The position numbers and the translations under genes are program-made. Under the pieces are notes generated by a model, which worked only from the letters and a program-made list of their open reading frames with translations, was not told the DNA's origin and searched no databases. Below are positions 23,156-31,383 of a stretch of 64,000 nt of DNA, piece by piece. How positions within the stretch are numbered: position 1 is the first letter of the stretch; each line of letters opens with the position of its first letter. Source of the stretch: Candidatus Nitrososphaera evergladensis SR1 (lineage in GTDB: Archaea > Thermoproteota > Nitrososphaeria > Nitrososphaerales > Nitrososphaeraceae); NCBI RefSeq assembly GCF_000730285.1, contig NZ_CP007174.1, forward strand, positions 1,488,001-1,552,000. Reading direction: 5' to 3'.

Positions 23156-24245
23156 GGTAGCTATCTCGGCTGCAGCAACTTCAAAATTCACCAAAGCAAT
23201 CGAGAGGTCGATTTTTGACGTTGCGTGCGAGCCCTGCATCGAGATTTTGAAAAGCTATGGCAGCAAGGATGTAGACGCTGTGCTTTTCTCGACGTGCGCA
23301 ACAGAGCAGTACGGCTCTACGATAATTTCAGAAAGGCTTGGGGTAAAGCCCAAGATGTCGCAGCGAGTCGATAACCTCTGCAATTCCGGGACAAACGCCA
23401 TAGCCACTGCGTATTCACTCATAGCATCGGGCCTGTGCGAATCGGCGCTCGTCGTTGGCGCAGAAAAGGCGCACAGCGAAGGAAACCGCCTTGTCTGGGA
23501 CGTCACACGGGGATCTTTTAACTTTCCAGTCCACTGGGCGTCAATGTTTGCGCGCTCACACATGAGGTGCTTTGGAACCACGGAGGAGCAGATGGCGCAG
23601 GTGTCGGTAAAGAACCACAAAAACGCTGCAAAAAACAAGAATGCGCTCTTTTTTCAAAAGCCCGTGACGATAAAAGACGTAATGGAGTCAAAAATGATAG
23701 CCGAACCTGTGAAACTGCTTGACTGCTCGGCGCCGTGCGACGGCGCCTCTGCCGTGCTTCTTCTATCAGAGCAAAGAGCAAAAAAAGCCGAAAACGACCC
23801 TGTGTGGATAAAGGGCATAGGCCAGAAGACAAGCGGCGCCAGCTTTGCAAGCATGGACGACCTGACCGCGCTTGAAACTGCAAAGAGGGCTGCACGCGAC
23901 GCGTACGAAATGGCCAATGTCAAGCCGTCGCAGGTGGACGTTGCCGAACTGCATGACGCTTTTACAATCTTGGAGATAATGGCGTACGAGGACCTTGGCT
24001 TTGCGCAAAAAGGCAAGGGGGGCAAGTTCGTAGAGCAACAGGACATCGCAATAAACCCGCGTGGCGGGATACTTGGATGCGGCCACCCCGTGGGCGCCAC
24101 TGGCGTTGCACAGGTCGCCGAGATAACTCTGCAGCTGTCCGGCAAGGCCGGAAAAAGGCAGGTCAAAGGTTGCAGGACCGGCCTTGTGCACAACCTTGCT
24201 GCCGCCGGCTCGTCAGCTACGGTGATGGTGCTTGGCATCACCTAG
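23148..24245 (+). CDS. Thiolase (acetyl-CoA C-acyltransferase type)
   Basis: A 365-residue thiolase-superfamily enzyme starting at GTG 23,148 (MRRVAISAAATSKF). The nucleophile Cys lies in VDNLCNSGTNAIATAYSLIA. The catalytic His is in VDVAELHDAFTILE, and the C-terminal Cys region is NPRGGILGCGHPVGATGVAQ. This is the archaeal type that works together with a DUF35 OB-fold protein, which follows with a 14-base overlap. It could serve the 3-hydroxypropionate/4-hydroxybutyrate cycle (acetoacetyl-CoA cleavage) or mevalonate synthesis; no HMG-CoA synthase is adjacent. Confidence 0.9.
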   Translation: MRRVAISAAATSKFTKAIERSIFDVACEPCIEILKSYGSKDVDAVLFSTCATEQYGSTIISERLGVKPKMSQRVDNLCNSGTNAIATAYSLIASGLCESALVVGAEKAHSEGNRLVWDVTRGSFNFPVHWASMFARSHMRCFGTTEEQMAQVSVKNHKNAAKNKNALFFQKPVTIKDVMESKMIAEPVKLLDCSAPCDGASAVLLLSEQRAKKAENDPVWIKGIGQKTSGASFASMDDLTALETAKRAARDAYEMANVKPSQVDVAELHDAFTILEIMAYEDLGFAQKGKGGKFVEQQDIAINPRGGILGCGHPVGATGVAQVAEITLQLSGKAGKRQVKGCRTGLVHNLAAAGSSATVMVLGIT

Positions 24246-24585
24246 TCTCTTTATTGAATACCTGAAAAAGGGGGAATTTGTGGTGCCTGTGTGCACGTCA
24301 TGCGGACAAAAGGCCTGGCCGCCGTCGCCTACCTGCCCGAAGTGTTTTGGCAGGACTGCGCTAAAAAAGGTTGGAAAAACAGGAACGCTGGCCGAGTTTG
24401 CAACCTCGCACGTCCGGGGCCACGAAGGAGTTTTTGGAATCGTAGAAATGGACGGCTTTAGGCTCGTAGGCTCGCTTGACGGCGACAAAAAGCTGCGCAA
24501 GGGCGTAAAAGTCAAGATGGACAGATGCGGAGTGAACGCTGAAGGCGCGCCGTTTTACCACTTTACTTTGACAACAGCAAAATGA
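24232..24585 (+). CDS. DUF35 zinc-ribbon/OB-fold acyl-CoA-associated protein
   Basis: A 117-residue protein from TTG 24,232. It opens with a rubredoxin-like zinc ribbon (VPVCTSCGQKAWPPSPTCPK, two CxxC) and continues as a small OB fold (GTLAEFATSHVRGHEGVFGI, GSLDGDKKLRKGVKVKM). Family members bind CoA and hold thiolase and HMG-CoA synthase together in a complex. The 14-base overlap with the thiolase gene supports a thiolase-DUF35 pair here. Confidence 0.9.
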   Translation: MASPSLFIEYLKKGEFVVPVCTSCGQKAWPPSPTCPKCFGRTALKKVGKTGTLAEFATSHVRGHEGVFGIVEMDGFRLVGSLDGDKKLRKGVKVKMDRCGVNAEGAPFYHFTLTTAK

Positions 24586-24623
24586 ATGCTTATTAATGAT
24601 TGAGAGAGAACAGGAACAGGCTC

Positions 24624-24986
24624 ATGAGTTATGATAGGTTCGTTGACGAGAGGGTGCTGACAAGCAGGGATGCCCTCAACCGTTTTCAGATCAAGATAAA
24701 GCTAGTTGAAATCGACGAAGGGGCAAGGGACTTTTCCCGGCGCTTTGGCAACAGGATCCTCGTCAGAAAGATTCTGCTTACGATAAAGCATACTGAAACC
24801 CAGGAAGTGGAAGAAAGAGAGCTCAACGTCGAGGAAGTTGAAAAGAGGATGAAAAAAGAACGCCTTTTCAGTTCCACGAACAGGTGGGTCGCATCGACTG
24901 ACATCAAGAATGGCTACGTGGTCGCAAGCAAACACCTTGACCTCCTTGCGGACGCCATAGCGCTTGATATCGTTCCACTTGGATGA
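24624..24986 (+). CDS. Small soluble protein, unknown
   Basis: A 120-residue charged protein from ATG 24,624 (MSYDRFVDERVLTSRDALNR). It mixes helix and strand, with a lysine/glutamate-rich centre (EEVEKRMKKERLF), and has no cysteines, signal or membrane part. It follows the DUF35 gene by 38 bases on the same strand and may belong to the same transcript. An upstream start at 24,600 adds eight residues. No family recognised. Confidence 0.6.
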   Translation: MSYDRFVDERVLTSRDALNRFQIKIKLVEIDEGARDFSRRFGNRILVRKILLTIKHTETQEVEERELNVEEVEKRMKKERLFSSTNRWVASTDIKNGYVVASKHLDLLADAIALDIVPLG

Positions 24987-24995
24987 CAAATGGGA

Positions 24996-25021
24996 TATTT
25001 CAAAACTCGAATTATGAAATA
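24996..25021. repeat. Half-conserved copy of the 26-bp palindrome
   Basis: Left arm TATTTCAAAACTC is identical to that upstream of bioB, with the extra flanking GA also shared. The right arm, GAATTATGAAATA, has diverged. It lies between two convergent genes and overlaps the stop codon of the minus-strand regulator, an unlikely place for an operator and more in keeping with a dispersed repeat. Confidence 0.45.
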
Positions 25022-25470
25022 GGGCGCTTTATCCACACCCTTAACGTTTCTATCCAAAAGGCGACGGCGCCGGCCACCGCAAAGCCTATTGCAAAAACAT
25101 CCAGGTTGTTAAAATTCAGGACGACGTACGCGATGAGCATTGTCGTGAAAAATGCCGCAAAAAATGAAAGCCTTGGCACTGCAAGCCCGCCAATGTTGAC
25201 AAACGCCTGCAGCACGCCTACCTGCACCTTCTGGATGATGTAGTACCGGCCATACTCGTCTTGGCCTACCAGTGCAAGCTGCACCAGCTTGTCGATGTGG
25301 TAGTTGGCTACGCTTGGGCTTGAAAAATCAAGGTCGCGCTGCACCTCGCGCACCCCCACCGGCTCTTTTCGCTTTATCATGTACATGTACACCTGCAGGG
25401 TTTTTCCCTTTAGCTGCTCCTCTATCTTGTCGTTATTGCTGCTGCCGGCCTGCTCGTTATCTTTGGACAA
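25012..25470 (-). CDS. Winged-helix regulator with membrane domain
   Basis: A 152-residue protein. The N-terminal part holds a winged helix (KTLQVYMYMIKRKEPVGVRE, DFSSPSVANYHIDKLVQLAL, then a YGRYYIIQKV wing, about residues 22-80). The C-terminal part has two membrane helices (FFAAFFTTMLIAYVVLNF and FAIGFAVAGAVAFWIETLRV). Such membrane-tethered helix-turn-helix proteins are common in Thaumarchaeota and may sense envelope or redox state. It is convergent with the gene at 24,624. Confidence 0.82.
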   Translation of the reverse strand: MSKDNEQAGSSNNDKIEEQLKGKTLQVYMYMIKRKEPVGVREVQRDLDFSSPSVANYHIDKLVQLALVGQDEYGRYYIIQKVQVGVLQAFVNIGGLAVPRLSFFAAFFTTMLIAYVVLNFNNLDVFAIGFAVAGAVAFWIETLRVWIKRPIS

Positions 25471-25547
25471 CTCGGGTGTTCACGTAATGCTGACGTGTGA
25501 AGCTATCCTGAAATGCTATAAAGCTATCGTAGAGAAATTATACATAG

Positions 25548-25654
25548 CGCCGCTGACCAGACTCGAACTGGTGACCCACTGGTTAACAGCCAGTTAAGCT
25601 CCGAAGCACAATATTGCGCTTTGAATTTGCTCTACCATGCTGAGCTACAGCGGC
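25548..25654 (-). tRNA. tRNA-Asn (GTT) with a ~33-nt intron at an unusual site
   Basis: On the minus strand the arms read: acceptor GCCGCTG/CAGCGGC, D-arm GCTC-AGCATGGTA-GAGC, anticodon stem-loop ACTGG-CTGTTAA-CCAGT (anticodon GTT), variable GGGTC, and T-arm ACCAG-TTCGAGT-CTGGT. The mature length would be 74 including the discriminator; the gene is 107 long. The extra 33 bases lie between the D-arm and the anticodon stem (about position 25/26), not at the usual 37/38, and contain a GCGCAAT/ATTGTGC pairing. No CCA is encoded. Confidence 0.88.
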
Positions 25655-25796
25655 GCAAGTATACGCAAATTCCATGCACAAAATAAATGTTTTGAGAAGA
25701 AAATTTTTTGCAAAATCAAAGCCGGAGTGCTCGCGCCGTTGCTAATCAATCATTCTCTGACAAATTGAATGGTATTTTAACAAGTCTTGTGTTTTC

Positions 25797-27464
25797 TTAC
25801 TTGTTTGCTATCTCTAGATCCTGAGCTGGCAGCGTGAAGGTAAATGTCGCCCCTCTTCCATTGCTATTATTTTCTGCCCATATTTTTCCGCCATGAGCTT
25901 CGATGATACTCTTTGAGATATACAAGCCAAGACCAGTGCCCTGGGAGGAACCCGTGGCGAATTTGCTAAAAAGTCTTGGAAAAATGTTTGCCGCAATCCC
26001 AGTACCTTCGTCTTTTACAGAGACAACGAAAACGCTACCTTCTTTCTTTACGCTCACGGAAATGGTCCCTTCTTTGGTGTAATTGATGGCGTTGCCAACT
26101 AGATTGGCTAGAACCTGCATGATTCTGCCTCTGTCAGCGAAAGCAGACGTGGTACCTTTGCTGCCCTCACAGAGCAGCTGCAGCCTGTCATTCTTGGACT
26201 GTCTTTTTGCATCATTCACAAGACCTTCTGCCAACTCTGTCAGGTCGAATTTTTCCTTGTTGAGTTTCAATGTTTGATTGTCTATCTTGGTAACATCAAG
26301 GACATCTTGCAAAAGTCCTTGTAGTCGCCTTGCATTTCTAAGGATTATTTCTACTCTCTCTTTGTCTTCTTCTTGCCCCTCGATGCCTTCTGCCGTTAGC
26401 AGGATGGGGGCAACTCTGTTGCGAATTTCGTGCGCAGCCACGCTGATGAATTCATTTAGCATTTTATCCCGAAGCTCCAGCTGTTCATTCGCTGTTTCGA
26501 GTTGTTCGTTAGATTCCTTTAGCTTCTTTGACAATTCTGTTTGCAACCAGAGATTCTCAAAAACAAAGACATAGGAAAGAATACCCGGCGTGCTTGTGGA
26601 ATAAGTGGAAAAGCCTCCCGCTTCTTCAAATCTTTCTTTGGAATCGTCAATCAATTCAATTACCAAAGAGACGCTGCGGTCCACTATGAGAAAAGTAGAC
26701 TTGCTTCCTTCGAACTGTTCAAAGAACCTGATTGTCAGGTTCTTATCATCCTTCAATCTTCTTGATAGCTCCTTACTTGATTGATGCTTGGGCATCAGGA
26801 TTCTTACCTCCACATGCCTGTCTCTTGCTGCTTCAGATATCAGCTTGAATATTCCTGCACGATCTTGCCTTCGAACGGCATTGATAGTTGGGATGACAAC
26901 TAGGATCTCCCTACGGGCTTCGCTGATAAGATCCTTGTACATGCTTAATGATTTGGAGGGCGAATGGATGAGTTCTATGGTTTCAGTTTGAATGCCATCT
27001 TCAATTTCCCTTATTCTTCTTGATGCTGGAATGGCTTTGCTCCAAAGAGCCTCAAAGAGGTACTGCTGCTGTTCGATAACTTCTTTGACGTTGCTATAGA
27101 TTACCTGCGAAAGCAGCTGGGCCTCTTGGAGAACCGCTGTAGCCATAAATTCAGTTTCTGTTACTCCCATGCCGCCCTTTACTCCATCCATGTGACGGAG
27201 CTCTCCTAGTTGCATGACTTCCTTGCAGTAAGGAAGATTCTCCTTGGTAATATTGGTGATAAATCTCGATTTTACATTCCTATCCTTGAGGGCATGGAAT
27301 TGGGTTTTAAAGATCTCAATGCCCATAACAACTGACGGCCATGTGCTGTCTGCACATATGCTCATGGTGGAATGCGTATTGTTCAAGAAAGCGATTATAG
27401 CTGCCGTCGTTTCTTCCGTCCCATAGAAGACTTTGGTCTGGGGATTGGAAGGAGCATTTGACAT
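25797..27464 (-). CDS. Sensor histidine kinase with PLD-like N-terminal sensor region
   Basis: A 555-residue cytosolic kinase. Residues 1-310 have no membrane helix and two related alpha/beta segments (VFYGTEETTAAIIAFLNN and on; ISEARREILVVIPTINAVRR, VEVRILMPKH), like the phospholipase-D-fold sensor domains seen ahead of thaumarchaeal kinases. A coiled coil (KKLKESNEQLETANEQLELR) leads to the H-box EFISVAAHEIRNRVAPILL (phosphorylated His near residue 348). Then come N-box NLVGNAINYTKEG, G1 DEGTGIAA and G2 GTGLGLYISKSIIEAHGG. No receiver or partner regulator is adjacent. The signal sensed is unknown. Confidence 0.92.
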   Translation of the reverse strand: MSNAPSNPQTKVFYGTEETTAAIIAFLNNTHSTMSICADSTWPSVVMGIEIFKTQFHALKDRNVKSRFITNITKENLPYCKEVMQLGELRHMDGVKGGMGVTETEFMATAVLQEAQLLSQVIYSNVKEVIEQQQYLFEALWSKAIPASRRIREIEDGIQTETIELIHSPSKSLSMYKDLISEARREILVVIPTINAVRRQDRAGIFKLISEAARDRHVEVRILMPKHQSSKELSRRLKDDKNLTIRFFEQFEGSKSTFLIVDRSVSLVIELIDDSKERFEEAGGFSTYSTSTPGILSYVFVFENLWLQTELSKKLKESNEQLETANEQLELRDKMLNEFISVAAHEIRNRVAPILLTAEGIEGQEEDKERVEIILRNARRLQGLLQDVLDVTKIDNQTLKLNKEKFDLTELAEGLVNDAKRQSKNDRLQLLCEGSKGTTSAFADRGRIMQVLANLVGNAINYTKEGTISVSVKKEGSVFVVSVKDEGTGIAANIFPRLFSKFATGSSQGTGLGLYISKSIIEAHGGKIWAENNSNGRGATFTFTLPAQDLEIANK

Positions 27465-27756
27465 TTATGCTATTTTCGTGCTCAAGTATAATAATATTGT
27501 CCCAAATTGGCAACATTTCTTTTACCATACATAATCTCTCTATTGTTTGTTAAAATATTTGTCAAAATACACGTGGAGAGATCTTGGAATCGTTGTTTTC
27601 CAGCGCGATATTCGCGCCGGGGGTTGCCCTATGCAGTACAGTAGCCAAGCAGCAGGTCAATATCGCTGGTATAGAGGTATGTGATAGAGTCTCGCGATAA
27701 ATGTTTTGAGAAAAGCGCTTTTCAAAAATTATAGGAAGAAAATAAAGAGGAAAACC
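27465..27756. other. Intergenic region between ribosomal cluster and histidine kinase
   Basis: A 292-base stretch. It holds A+T-rich sequence before the kinase start and the inverted pair AAAAGCGCTTTT at 27,714-27,725, just after the rpl6 stop region, which could end the ribosomal transcript. A minus-strand frame ending YTSDIDLLLGYCTA looks protein-like but has no start codon and may be a gene remnant. No RNA gene recognised. Confidence 0.35.
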
Positions 27757-28317
27757 CTACATGCCTTCTTCGCGGGAGTAGACGTACAGCCCGTCGAGGA
27801 AGACACGCTGGTCCTTGTCCTTTATTCTGGTGGATTGCTCGATGTTTGCGGCAGTCTGCGAGACATCTTCAAGACTTGGGCCCTTTACGACGACATCCTC
27901 GCCCTGAACTTCTACCTTGGTTGCGTCACCCTGAATCTTGGCAATACGGGCAGAACGCTCGCCGAAAAAGTTCTCTACGTGGACCTCTTTGCCCTTTACC
28001 TTTACTGCGATTGGAAAATGCGCAAATATGATCTTGACCTTGTAGGTATAGCCCTTTTCGACGCCTTTTATCATGCTCGTCACGATGCTCCTTGCGGTGT
28101 TGGTCACTGCGAGGTCGCGCTTTCTCGTGCCGTACGGCTTTATCACGACCTTGTTGCCCTCAACCGTTACCGTGGCCGGGAGCTTCAAGAAATCCTTCTT
28201 GACCGTGCCAAGTTTGCCCTTGACCGTGATAAAGCTTCCTTCCTTTGTCACCTTGACGCTTGCAGGTATGGCGACTTCTGCCATTATCTCTGCTGCTTGC
28301 TCAGTAGACGTAGCCAA
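27757..28317 (-). CDS. rpl6: Large ribosomal subunit protein uL6
   Basis: Binds 23S rRNA near the sarcin-ricin loop. The 186-residue protein shows the duplicated L6 fold: SVKVTKEGSFITVKGKLGTV early, RSIVTSMIKGVEKGYTYKVK in the middle, and VQGEDVVVKGPSLEDVSQTA at the end. The start used overlaps the rps8 stop by 17 bases; an internal Met at 28,284 (MAEVAIPASVK) would avoid this. It is the last ribosomal gene here; L32e, L19e, L18, S5, L30 and L15, which usually follow, are absent. Confidence 0.95.
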   Translation of the reverse strand: MATSTEQAAEIMAEVAIPASVKVTKEGSFITVKGKLGTVKKDFLKLPATVTVEGNKVVIKPYGTRKRDLAVTNTARSIVTSMIKGVEKGYTYKVKIIFAHFPIAVKVKGKEVHVENFFGERSARIAKIQGDATKVEVQGEDVVVKGPSLEDVSQTAANIEQSTRIKDKDQRVFLDGLYVYSREEGM

Positions 28318-28693
28318 CGAGAACTCCTCCTAATCCTTGCGCTTGCGCCTCGTGGTGGGACATGATGCCCTTGCTGGTCGAGACGAGCAGTATGCCCATG
28401 CTGTACGCAGGCAAAAACTGCCTCTCCCAGTTAAAGTACGCGTCCTTTTTCACGGAAAAGCGCGGCGTGATGATGCCACACTTGTTTATCTTGGCCAATA
28501 GCTGTATGCGGAATTTGCCTGCCCTGCCGTCGTCCACCTGCTCAAATTCTCCGATGTAGCGGTGCTTTTGCATCACTCGGAGCACTTCGCTTGCGAACTT
28601 GGACGATGGAAGTACGATACATTCTCTCTTTCTTCTGGTCTCGTTGTTGTAGATGGTGGTGAACATGTTTGATAGAACGTTTAGCGCTGGCAT
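28301..28693 (-). CDS. rps8: Small ribosomal subunit protein uS8
   Basis: Binds the central domain of 16S rRNA early in small-subunit assembly. The 130-residue protein has the archaeal S8 layout: MPALNVLSNMFTTIYNNETR at the start, SSKFASEVLRVMQKHRYIGE, and the C-terminal RNA-binding signature GILLVSTSKGIMSHHEAQAQ. It lies between rps14 (13-base gap) and rpl6 (overlap) in the spc part of the cluster. Confidence 0.96.
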   Translation of the reverse strand: MPALNVLSNMFTTIYNNETRRKRECIVLPSSKFASEVLRVMQKHRYIGEFEQVDDGRAGKFRIQLLAKINKCGIITPRFSVKKDAYFNWERQFLPAYSMGILLVSTSKGIMSHHEAQAQGLGGVLVGYVY

Positions 28694-28706
28694 CTACATA
28701 CTACAC

Positions 28707-28886
28707 CTACTCGAATTTCTTGAATCCCAGGCTCTCAGCCACTTCCCTGAAGCACTGTCTGCAAAGCATCAGGTTGTATTTTCTGATGAGTCCGTTATAT
28801 GAACCGCACCTTTTGCACCAGCGCACTCCTCTTCCGTGCGCAAGCTGCTTGCGGCCCGTTGTTGCGTATTCTCTTGGTTTAGGCAT
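28707..28886 (-). CDS. rps14: Small ribosomal subunit protein uS14, zinc type
   Basis: A 59-residue protein, [20 protein letters not shown] and on, with a zinc knuckle made of [11 protein letters not shown] and [10 protein letters not shown] (two CxxC). This is the standard archaeal zinc-binding S14. The stop is at 28,707-28,709 and the start lies five bases from the rpl5 stop, fitting the usual L5-S14-S8 order. Confidence 0.96.
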   Translation of the reverse strand: MPKPREYATTGRKQLAHGRGVRWCKRCGSYNGLIRKYNLMLCRQCFREVAESLGFKKFE

Positions 28887-28891
28887 GTTGT

Positions 28892-29416
28892 TTACTGTAC
28901 CTCCGCTCCAAACTGCTCCCTAAAGTAGGCAATTGCGTCTTCCTTGGTTATCCTGTGGCTCTTGCCCACCTTGGCGCGTTTTCTGCTCTTGCGAGCAATC
29001 CTGTATCCCGGCCTTATGAGGACAATGTTTACGTCCATTCCAAAGATGCCGATCTCCGGGTTGTATTTCGTGCCGGGGATGTCGATGTGCTCGTGGATGC
29101 CGATTGAAAGGTTGCCGAAATTGTCAAATGAAGACTCTTTTAGCACGTTCCTTTTTGCCGCGATAACGCGCTTTAGGAATTCAATCGCCTCTTGGCGCCT
29201 TAATGTCACCATCGCGCCTATCGGCTCGCCCTGGTGGATGCCAAAGTCACGCACTGTCTTTTTTGCGCCCCTTATCGCCGGCTGGTGGCCTGTCAGTTCG
29301 GTGAGCGCTTTTTTTGCCTTTTCCATCGGCTCGCCGGACTTGCCGACCCCGATGTTGATGACCACCTTGTCCACCGCGATCCTCTTCATGCTGCTGCTTT
29401 CCATAACTTGGCTCAT
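28892..29416 (-). CDS. rpl5: Large ribosomal subunit protein uL5
   Basis: Part of the central protuberance, contacting 5S rRNA and the P-site tRNA. It has [40 protein letters not shown] and [20 protein letters not shown], with the archaeal [20 protein letters not shown] tail. Of the possible starts, the third Met ([10 protein letters not shown], 29,389) matches the usual N-terminus best; the longer 174-residue form is listed because it begins five bases after the upstream gene. Confidence 0.95.
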   Translation of the reverse strand: MSQVMESSSMKRIAVDKVVINIGVGKSGEPMEKAKKALTELTGHQPAIRGAKKTVRDFGIHQGEPIGAMVTLRRQEAIEFLKRVIAAKRNVLKESSFDNFGNLSIGIHEHIDIPGTKYNPEIGIFGMDVNIVLIRPGYRIARKSRKRAKVGKSHRITKEDAIAYFREQFGAEVQ

Positions 29417-29421
29417 TCTAT

Positions 29422-30135
29422 CTAATTCACCTTTATCACTGGCTTATCCTTGCCAACTACCATGACCATTTCCACCGGGAGCTCTACCGTCCTGTCGCCA
29501 ACTGAGACGAGCGCGCGGGTCGGAAGGGAGAAAATTCCTTCACGGAGATCCTCTATCTTGCCCACCTTGCCTGCGTTTTCGCCCGTGATGATGAGTGCCG
29601 TTGCGCCTTTTTCGAACTTGATGTGGTCCTTTACCTTTGCGCCGGGAAGCTCAAGCACGCACGTGTCGCCGACCTTCATCTTGGCGTCTGCAAGGAGCGT
29701 CTTGCCATCGTGGAAGCCGTACTGCAGTTTCTTGCCCTTGGTGGTGACCTTGCTTGTTATCTTGGCTAGTTTTACTGCTTTCTCTGCATCTTCTACTGCC
29801 ACTGGCGCAAGCAGTTCCGAGTCCTTTGGGACAAGGCGGTACGCTTGGCCGTTTGCAAGCTCTACCACGTCCATCAGGCCGACTGCCAGGTTCGGGTCGC
29901 GCCTTACAGTGCCGTCCACCTTGACCTTGCCTTCGTTGAGTATCAGTTGTGATTCCTTGGCCGTGTGCGTCACTTTGATTGCGTCACGCAGGACCATGCC
30001 GAGCGGGTATGCGCTGTTTTTCGGATGAGGCCCCGGCTTTACCCTCATGACGAACTGGCTTTCCTTCCTTCTGATGTTCCAGAAGGTCGGTGCCATCTGT
30101 CTCTTTACTCTAGTTGCTCCACCTTTCTTTCCCAT
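29422..30135 (-). CDS. rps4e: Small ribosomal subunit protein eS4
   Basis: The 237-residue archaeal/eukaryal S4e. It begins MGKKGGATRVKRQMAPTFWN, has an S4-type RNA-binding domain (IKVTHTAKESQLILNEGKVK), the central MDVVELANGQAYRLVPKDSE, and a KOW-like C-terminal strand (ALIITGENAGKVGKIEDLRE). Its start overlaps the rpl24 stop by one base. Length and order are as expected for an archaeal spc cluster. Confidence 0.96.
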   Translation of the reverse strand: MGKKGGATRVKRQMAPTFWNIRRKESQFVMRVKPGPHPKNSAYPLGMVLRDAIKVTHTAKESQLILNEGKVKVDGTVRRDPNLAVGLMDVVELANGQAYRLVPKDSELLAPVAVEDAEKAVKLAKITSKVTTKGKKLQYGFHDGKTLLADAKMKVGDTCVLELPGAKVKDHIKFEKGATALIITGENAGKVGKIEDLREGIFSLPTRALVSVGDRTVELPVEMVMVVGKDKPVIKVN

Positions 30136-30584
30136 TAGCTAGTTTTCTCCTCCTTCTTTTCTTTTTTTGCTGCTGCCGCCTTTTTCTTTGGCACTGCTGC
30201 CTTCTTTTTTGCAGCCTTGTCAGCCTTTGGCTTTGCCTCTGCCTGCTGCTTTTGGCCGCTCAGCATTGCCGACCTGTACTTGTCATCCGTCTTGAGTCCA
30301 GTTATCATGACCTTTGAAGCGTGGATCGGGACTTTGACCTGGCCTCCGCGCACCTTTTCGCGCTGGATGCCTTCGATTTCGAGGGTGCCTTCGACCGTGT
30401 TGACCTTGTCGACCTTGCCCTCTACCCCCTTGTACTCGCCGCGCATGACCTTGACAGAGTCACCCTTGATTACGCGTGCGCTGCGCCTCTTGTACTGCTG
30501 GCGCAGGCTATCAGACAAGGCAGCGCCGACCATGTTGTCGCGCTGGTGCTTTGGAACGTGCAAGAGTTTTGGATGTATTGCCAT
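30135..30584 (-). CDS. rpl24: Large ribosomal subunit protein uL24
   Basis: An early 50S assembly protein. The KOW motif is GDSVKVMRGEYKGVEGKVDK (about residues 40-60), followed by IEGIQREKVRGGQVKVPIHA. The last 40 or so residues are a lysine/alanine-rich low-complexity tail (KAAKKKAAVPKKKAAAAKKE), longer than in most L24 and probably reaching into rRNA. Translationally coupled to rps4e. Confidence 0.96.
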   Translation of the reverse strand: MAIHPKLLHVPKHQRDNMVGAALSDSLRQQYKRRSARVIKGDSVKVMRGEYKGVEGKVDKVNTVEGTLEIEGIQREKVRGGQVKVPIHASKVMITGLKTDDKYRSAMLSGQKQQAEAKPKADKAAKKKAAVPKKKAAAAKKEKKEEKTS

Positions 30585-30599
30585 CTCAACAAAACACCT

Positions 30600-31040
30600 C
30601 TAGACTATCATCCCTGCGAGGTTTGCAATCCTCGGCCACTTTTCAGCCGCCTCGCTTGCGACTGGGCCCTTGATGTCTGTCCCCTTGATCTCGCCTTCCG
30701 GAGTCACGAGCACAGCGGCGTTGTCTTCAAACGCTACGCGAACTCCATTTGGCCTGCGTATTGGGTACTTTTGCCTTACAATCACTGCGCCGAAAATCTG
30801 CTTGCGAAGCTCGGCCGGGCCTTTTTTCACTGTAACTGTGACAAAGTCTCCAACTGCCGCCGCCGGCTGACGCGAGTGCCTTCCCTTGTATCTCGTGACC
30901 TGCGCGATGCGCAACACCTTTGCGCCCGTGTTGTCTGCGCATACAAGCTCTGCCGTCACCGGCAGCGCCCTTGTAATGTACGGGCGGAATTCCTCCACGC
31001 CCTTGGCAGAAACTGCTCTTGACTTAGCTCCTGCCGCCAT
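30600..31040 (-). CDS. rpl14: Large ribosomal subunit protein uL14
   Basis: Sits at the subunit interface by bridge B8. The 146-residue protein shows TAELVCADNTGAKVLRIAQV, RQPAAAVGDFVTVTVKKGPA and VIVRQKYPIRRPNGVRVAFE, the L14 beta-barrel strands. The start overlaps the end of rps17 by 17 bases. Confidence 0.96.
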   Translation of the reverse strand: MAAGAKSRAVSAKGVEEFRPYITRALPVTAELVCADNTGAKVLRIAQVTRYKGRHSRQPAAAVGDFVTVTVKKGPAELRKQIFGAVIVRQKYPIRRPNGVRVAFEDNAAVLVTPEGEIKGTDIKGPVASEAAEKWPRIANLAGMIV

Positions 31041-31365
31041 CCTTTGTGTTCACCTCAATCACTACGAACGAAACTGTCTTTGAAAGTGGCCTGCATTCTG
31101 CGATCCTGACCTCGTCGCCTTCTTTTACGTCCATGCACGTCGGAAGGTATGCGTGGACCTTGGATCGGGACCTCTCGTATCTCTTGTATTTCTGGACTGG
31201 CCTCGGGTACTCTTGCGTGACTACGACCATCTTTTTGGCCTTGGCACTTGCCACGATGCCTGTCAGCAGTTTGCCTCTCACCGGGAGCGTGCCGTGGAAC
31301 GGGCAGAGCTCGTCCTCGCACGTCTTGCGAGGGGCAATGACTGAAACACCAATGTTTCTTACCAT
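31024..31365 (-). CDS. rps17: Small ribosomal subunit protein uS17
   Basis: A 113-residue OB-fold protein of the small subunit. It has the archaeal N-terminus (VSVIAPRKTCEDELCPFHGT), GIVASAKAKKMVVVTQEYPR and VKEGDEVRIAECRPLSKTVS, the S17 signature. It lies between the RNase P protein gene and rpl14, as in other archaea. Confidence 0.96.
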   Translation of the reverse strand: MVRNIGVSVIAPRKTCEDELCPFHGTLPVRGKLLTGIVASAKAKKMVVVTQEYPRPVQKYKRYERSRSKVHAYLPTCMDVKEGDEVRIAECRPLSKTVSFVVIEVNTKDGGRS

Positions 31366-31383
31366 TTTCTATCTCTCACACTA

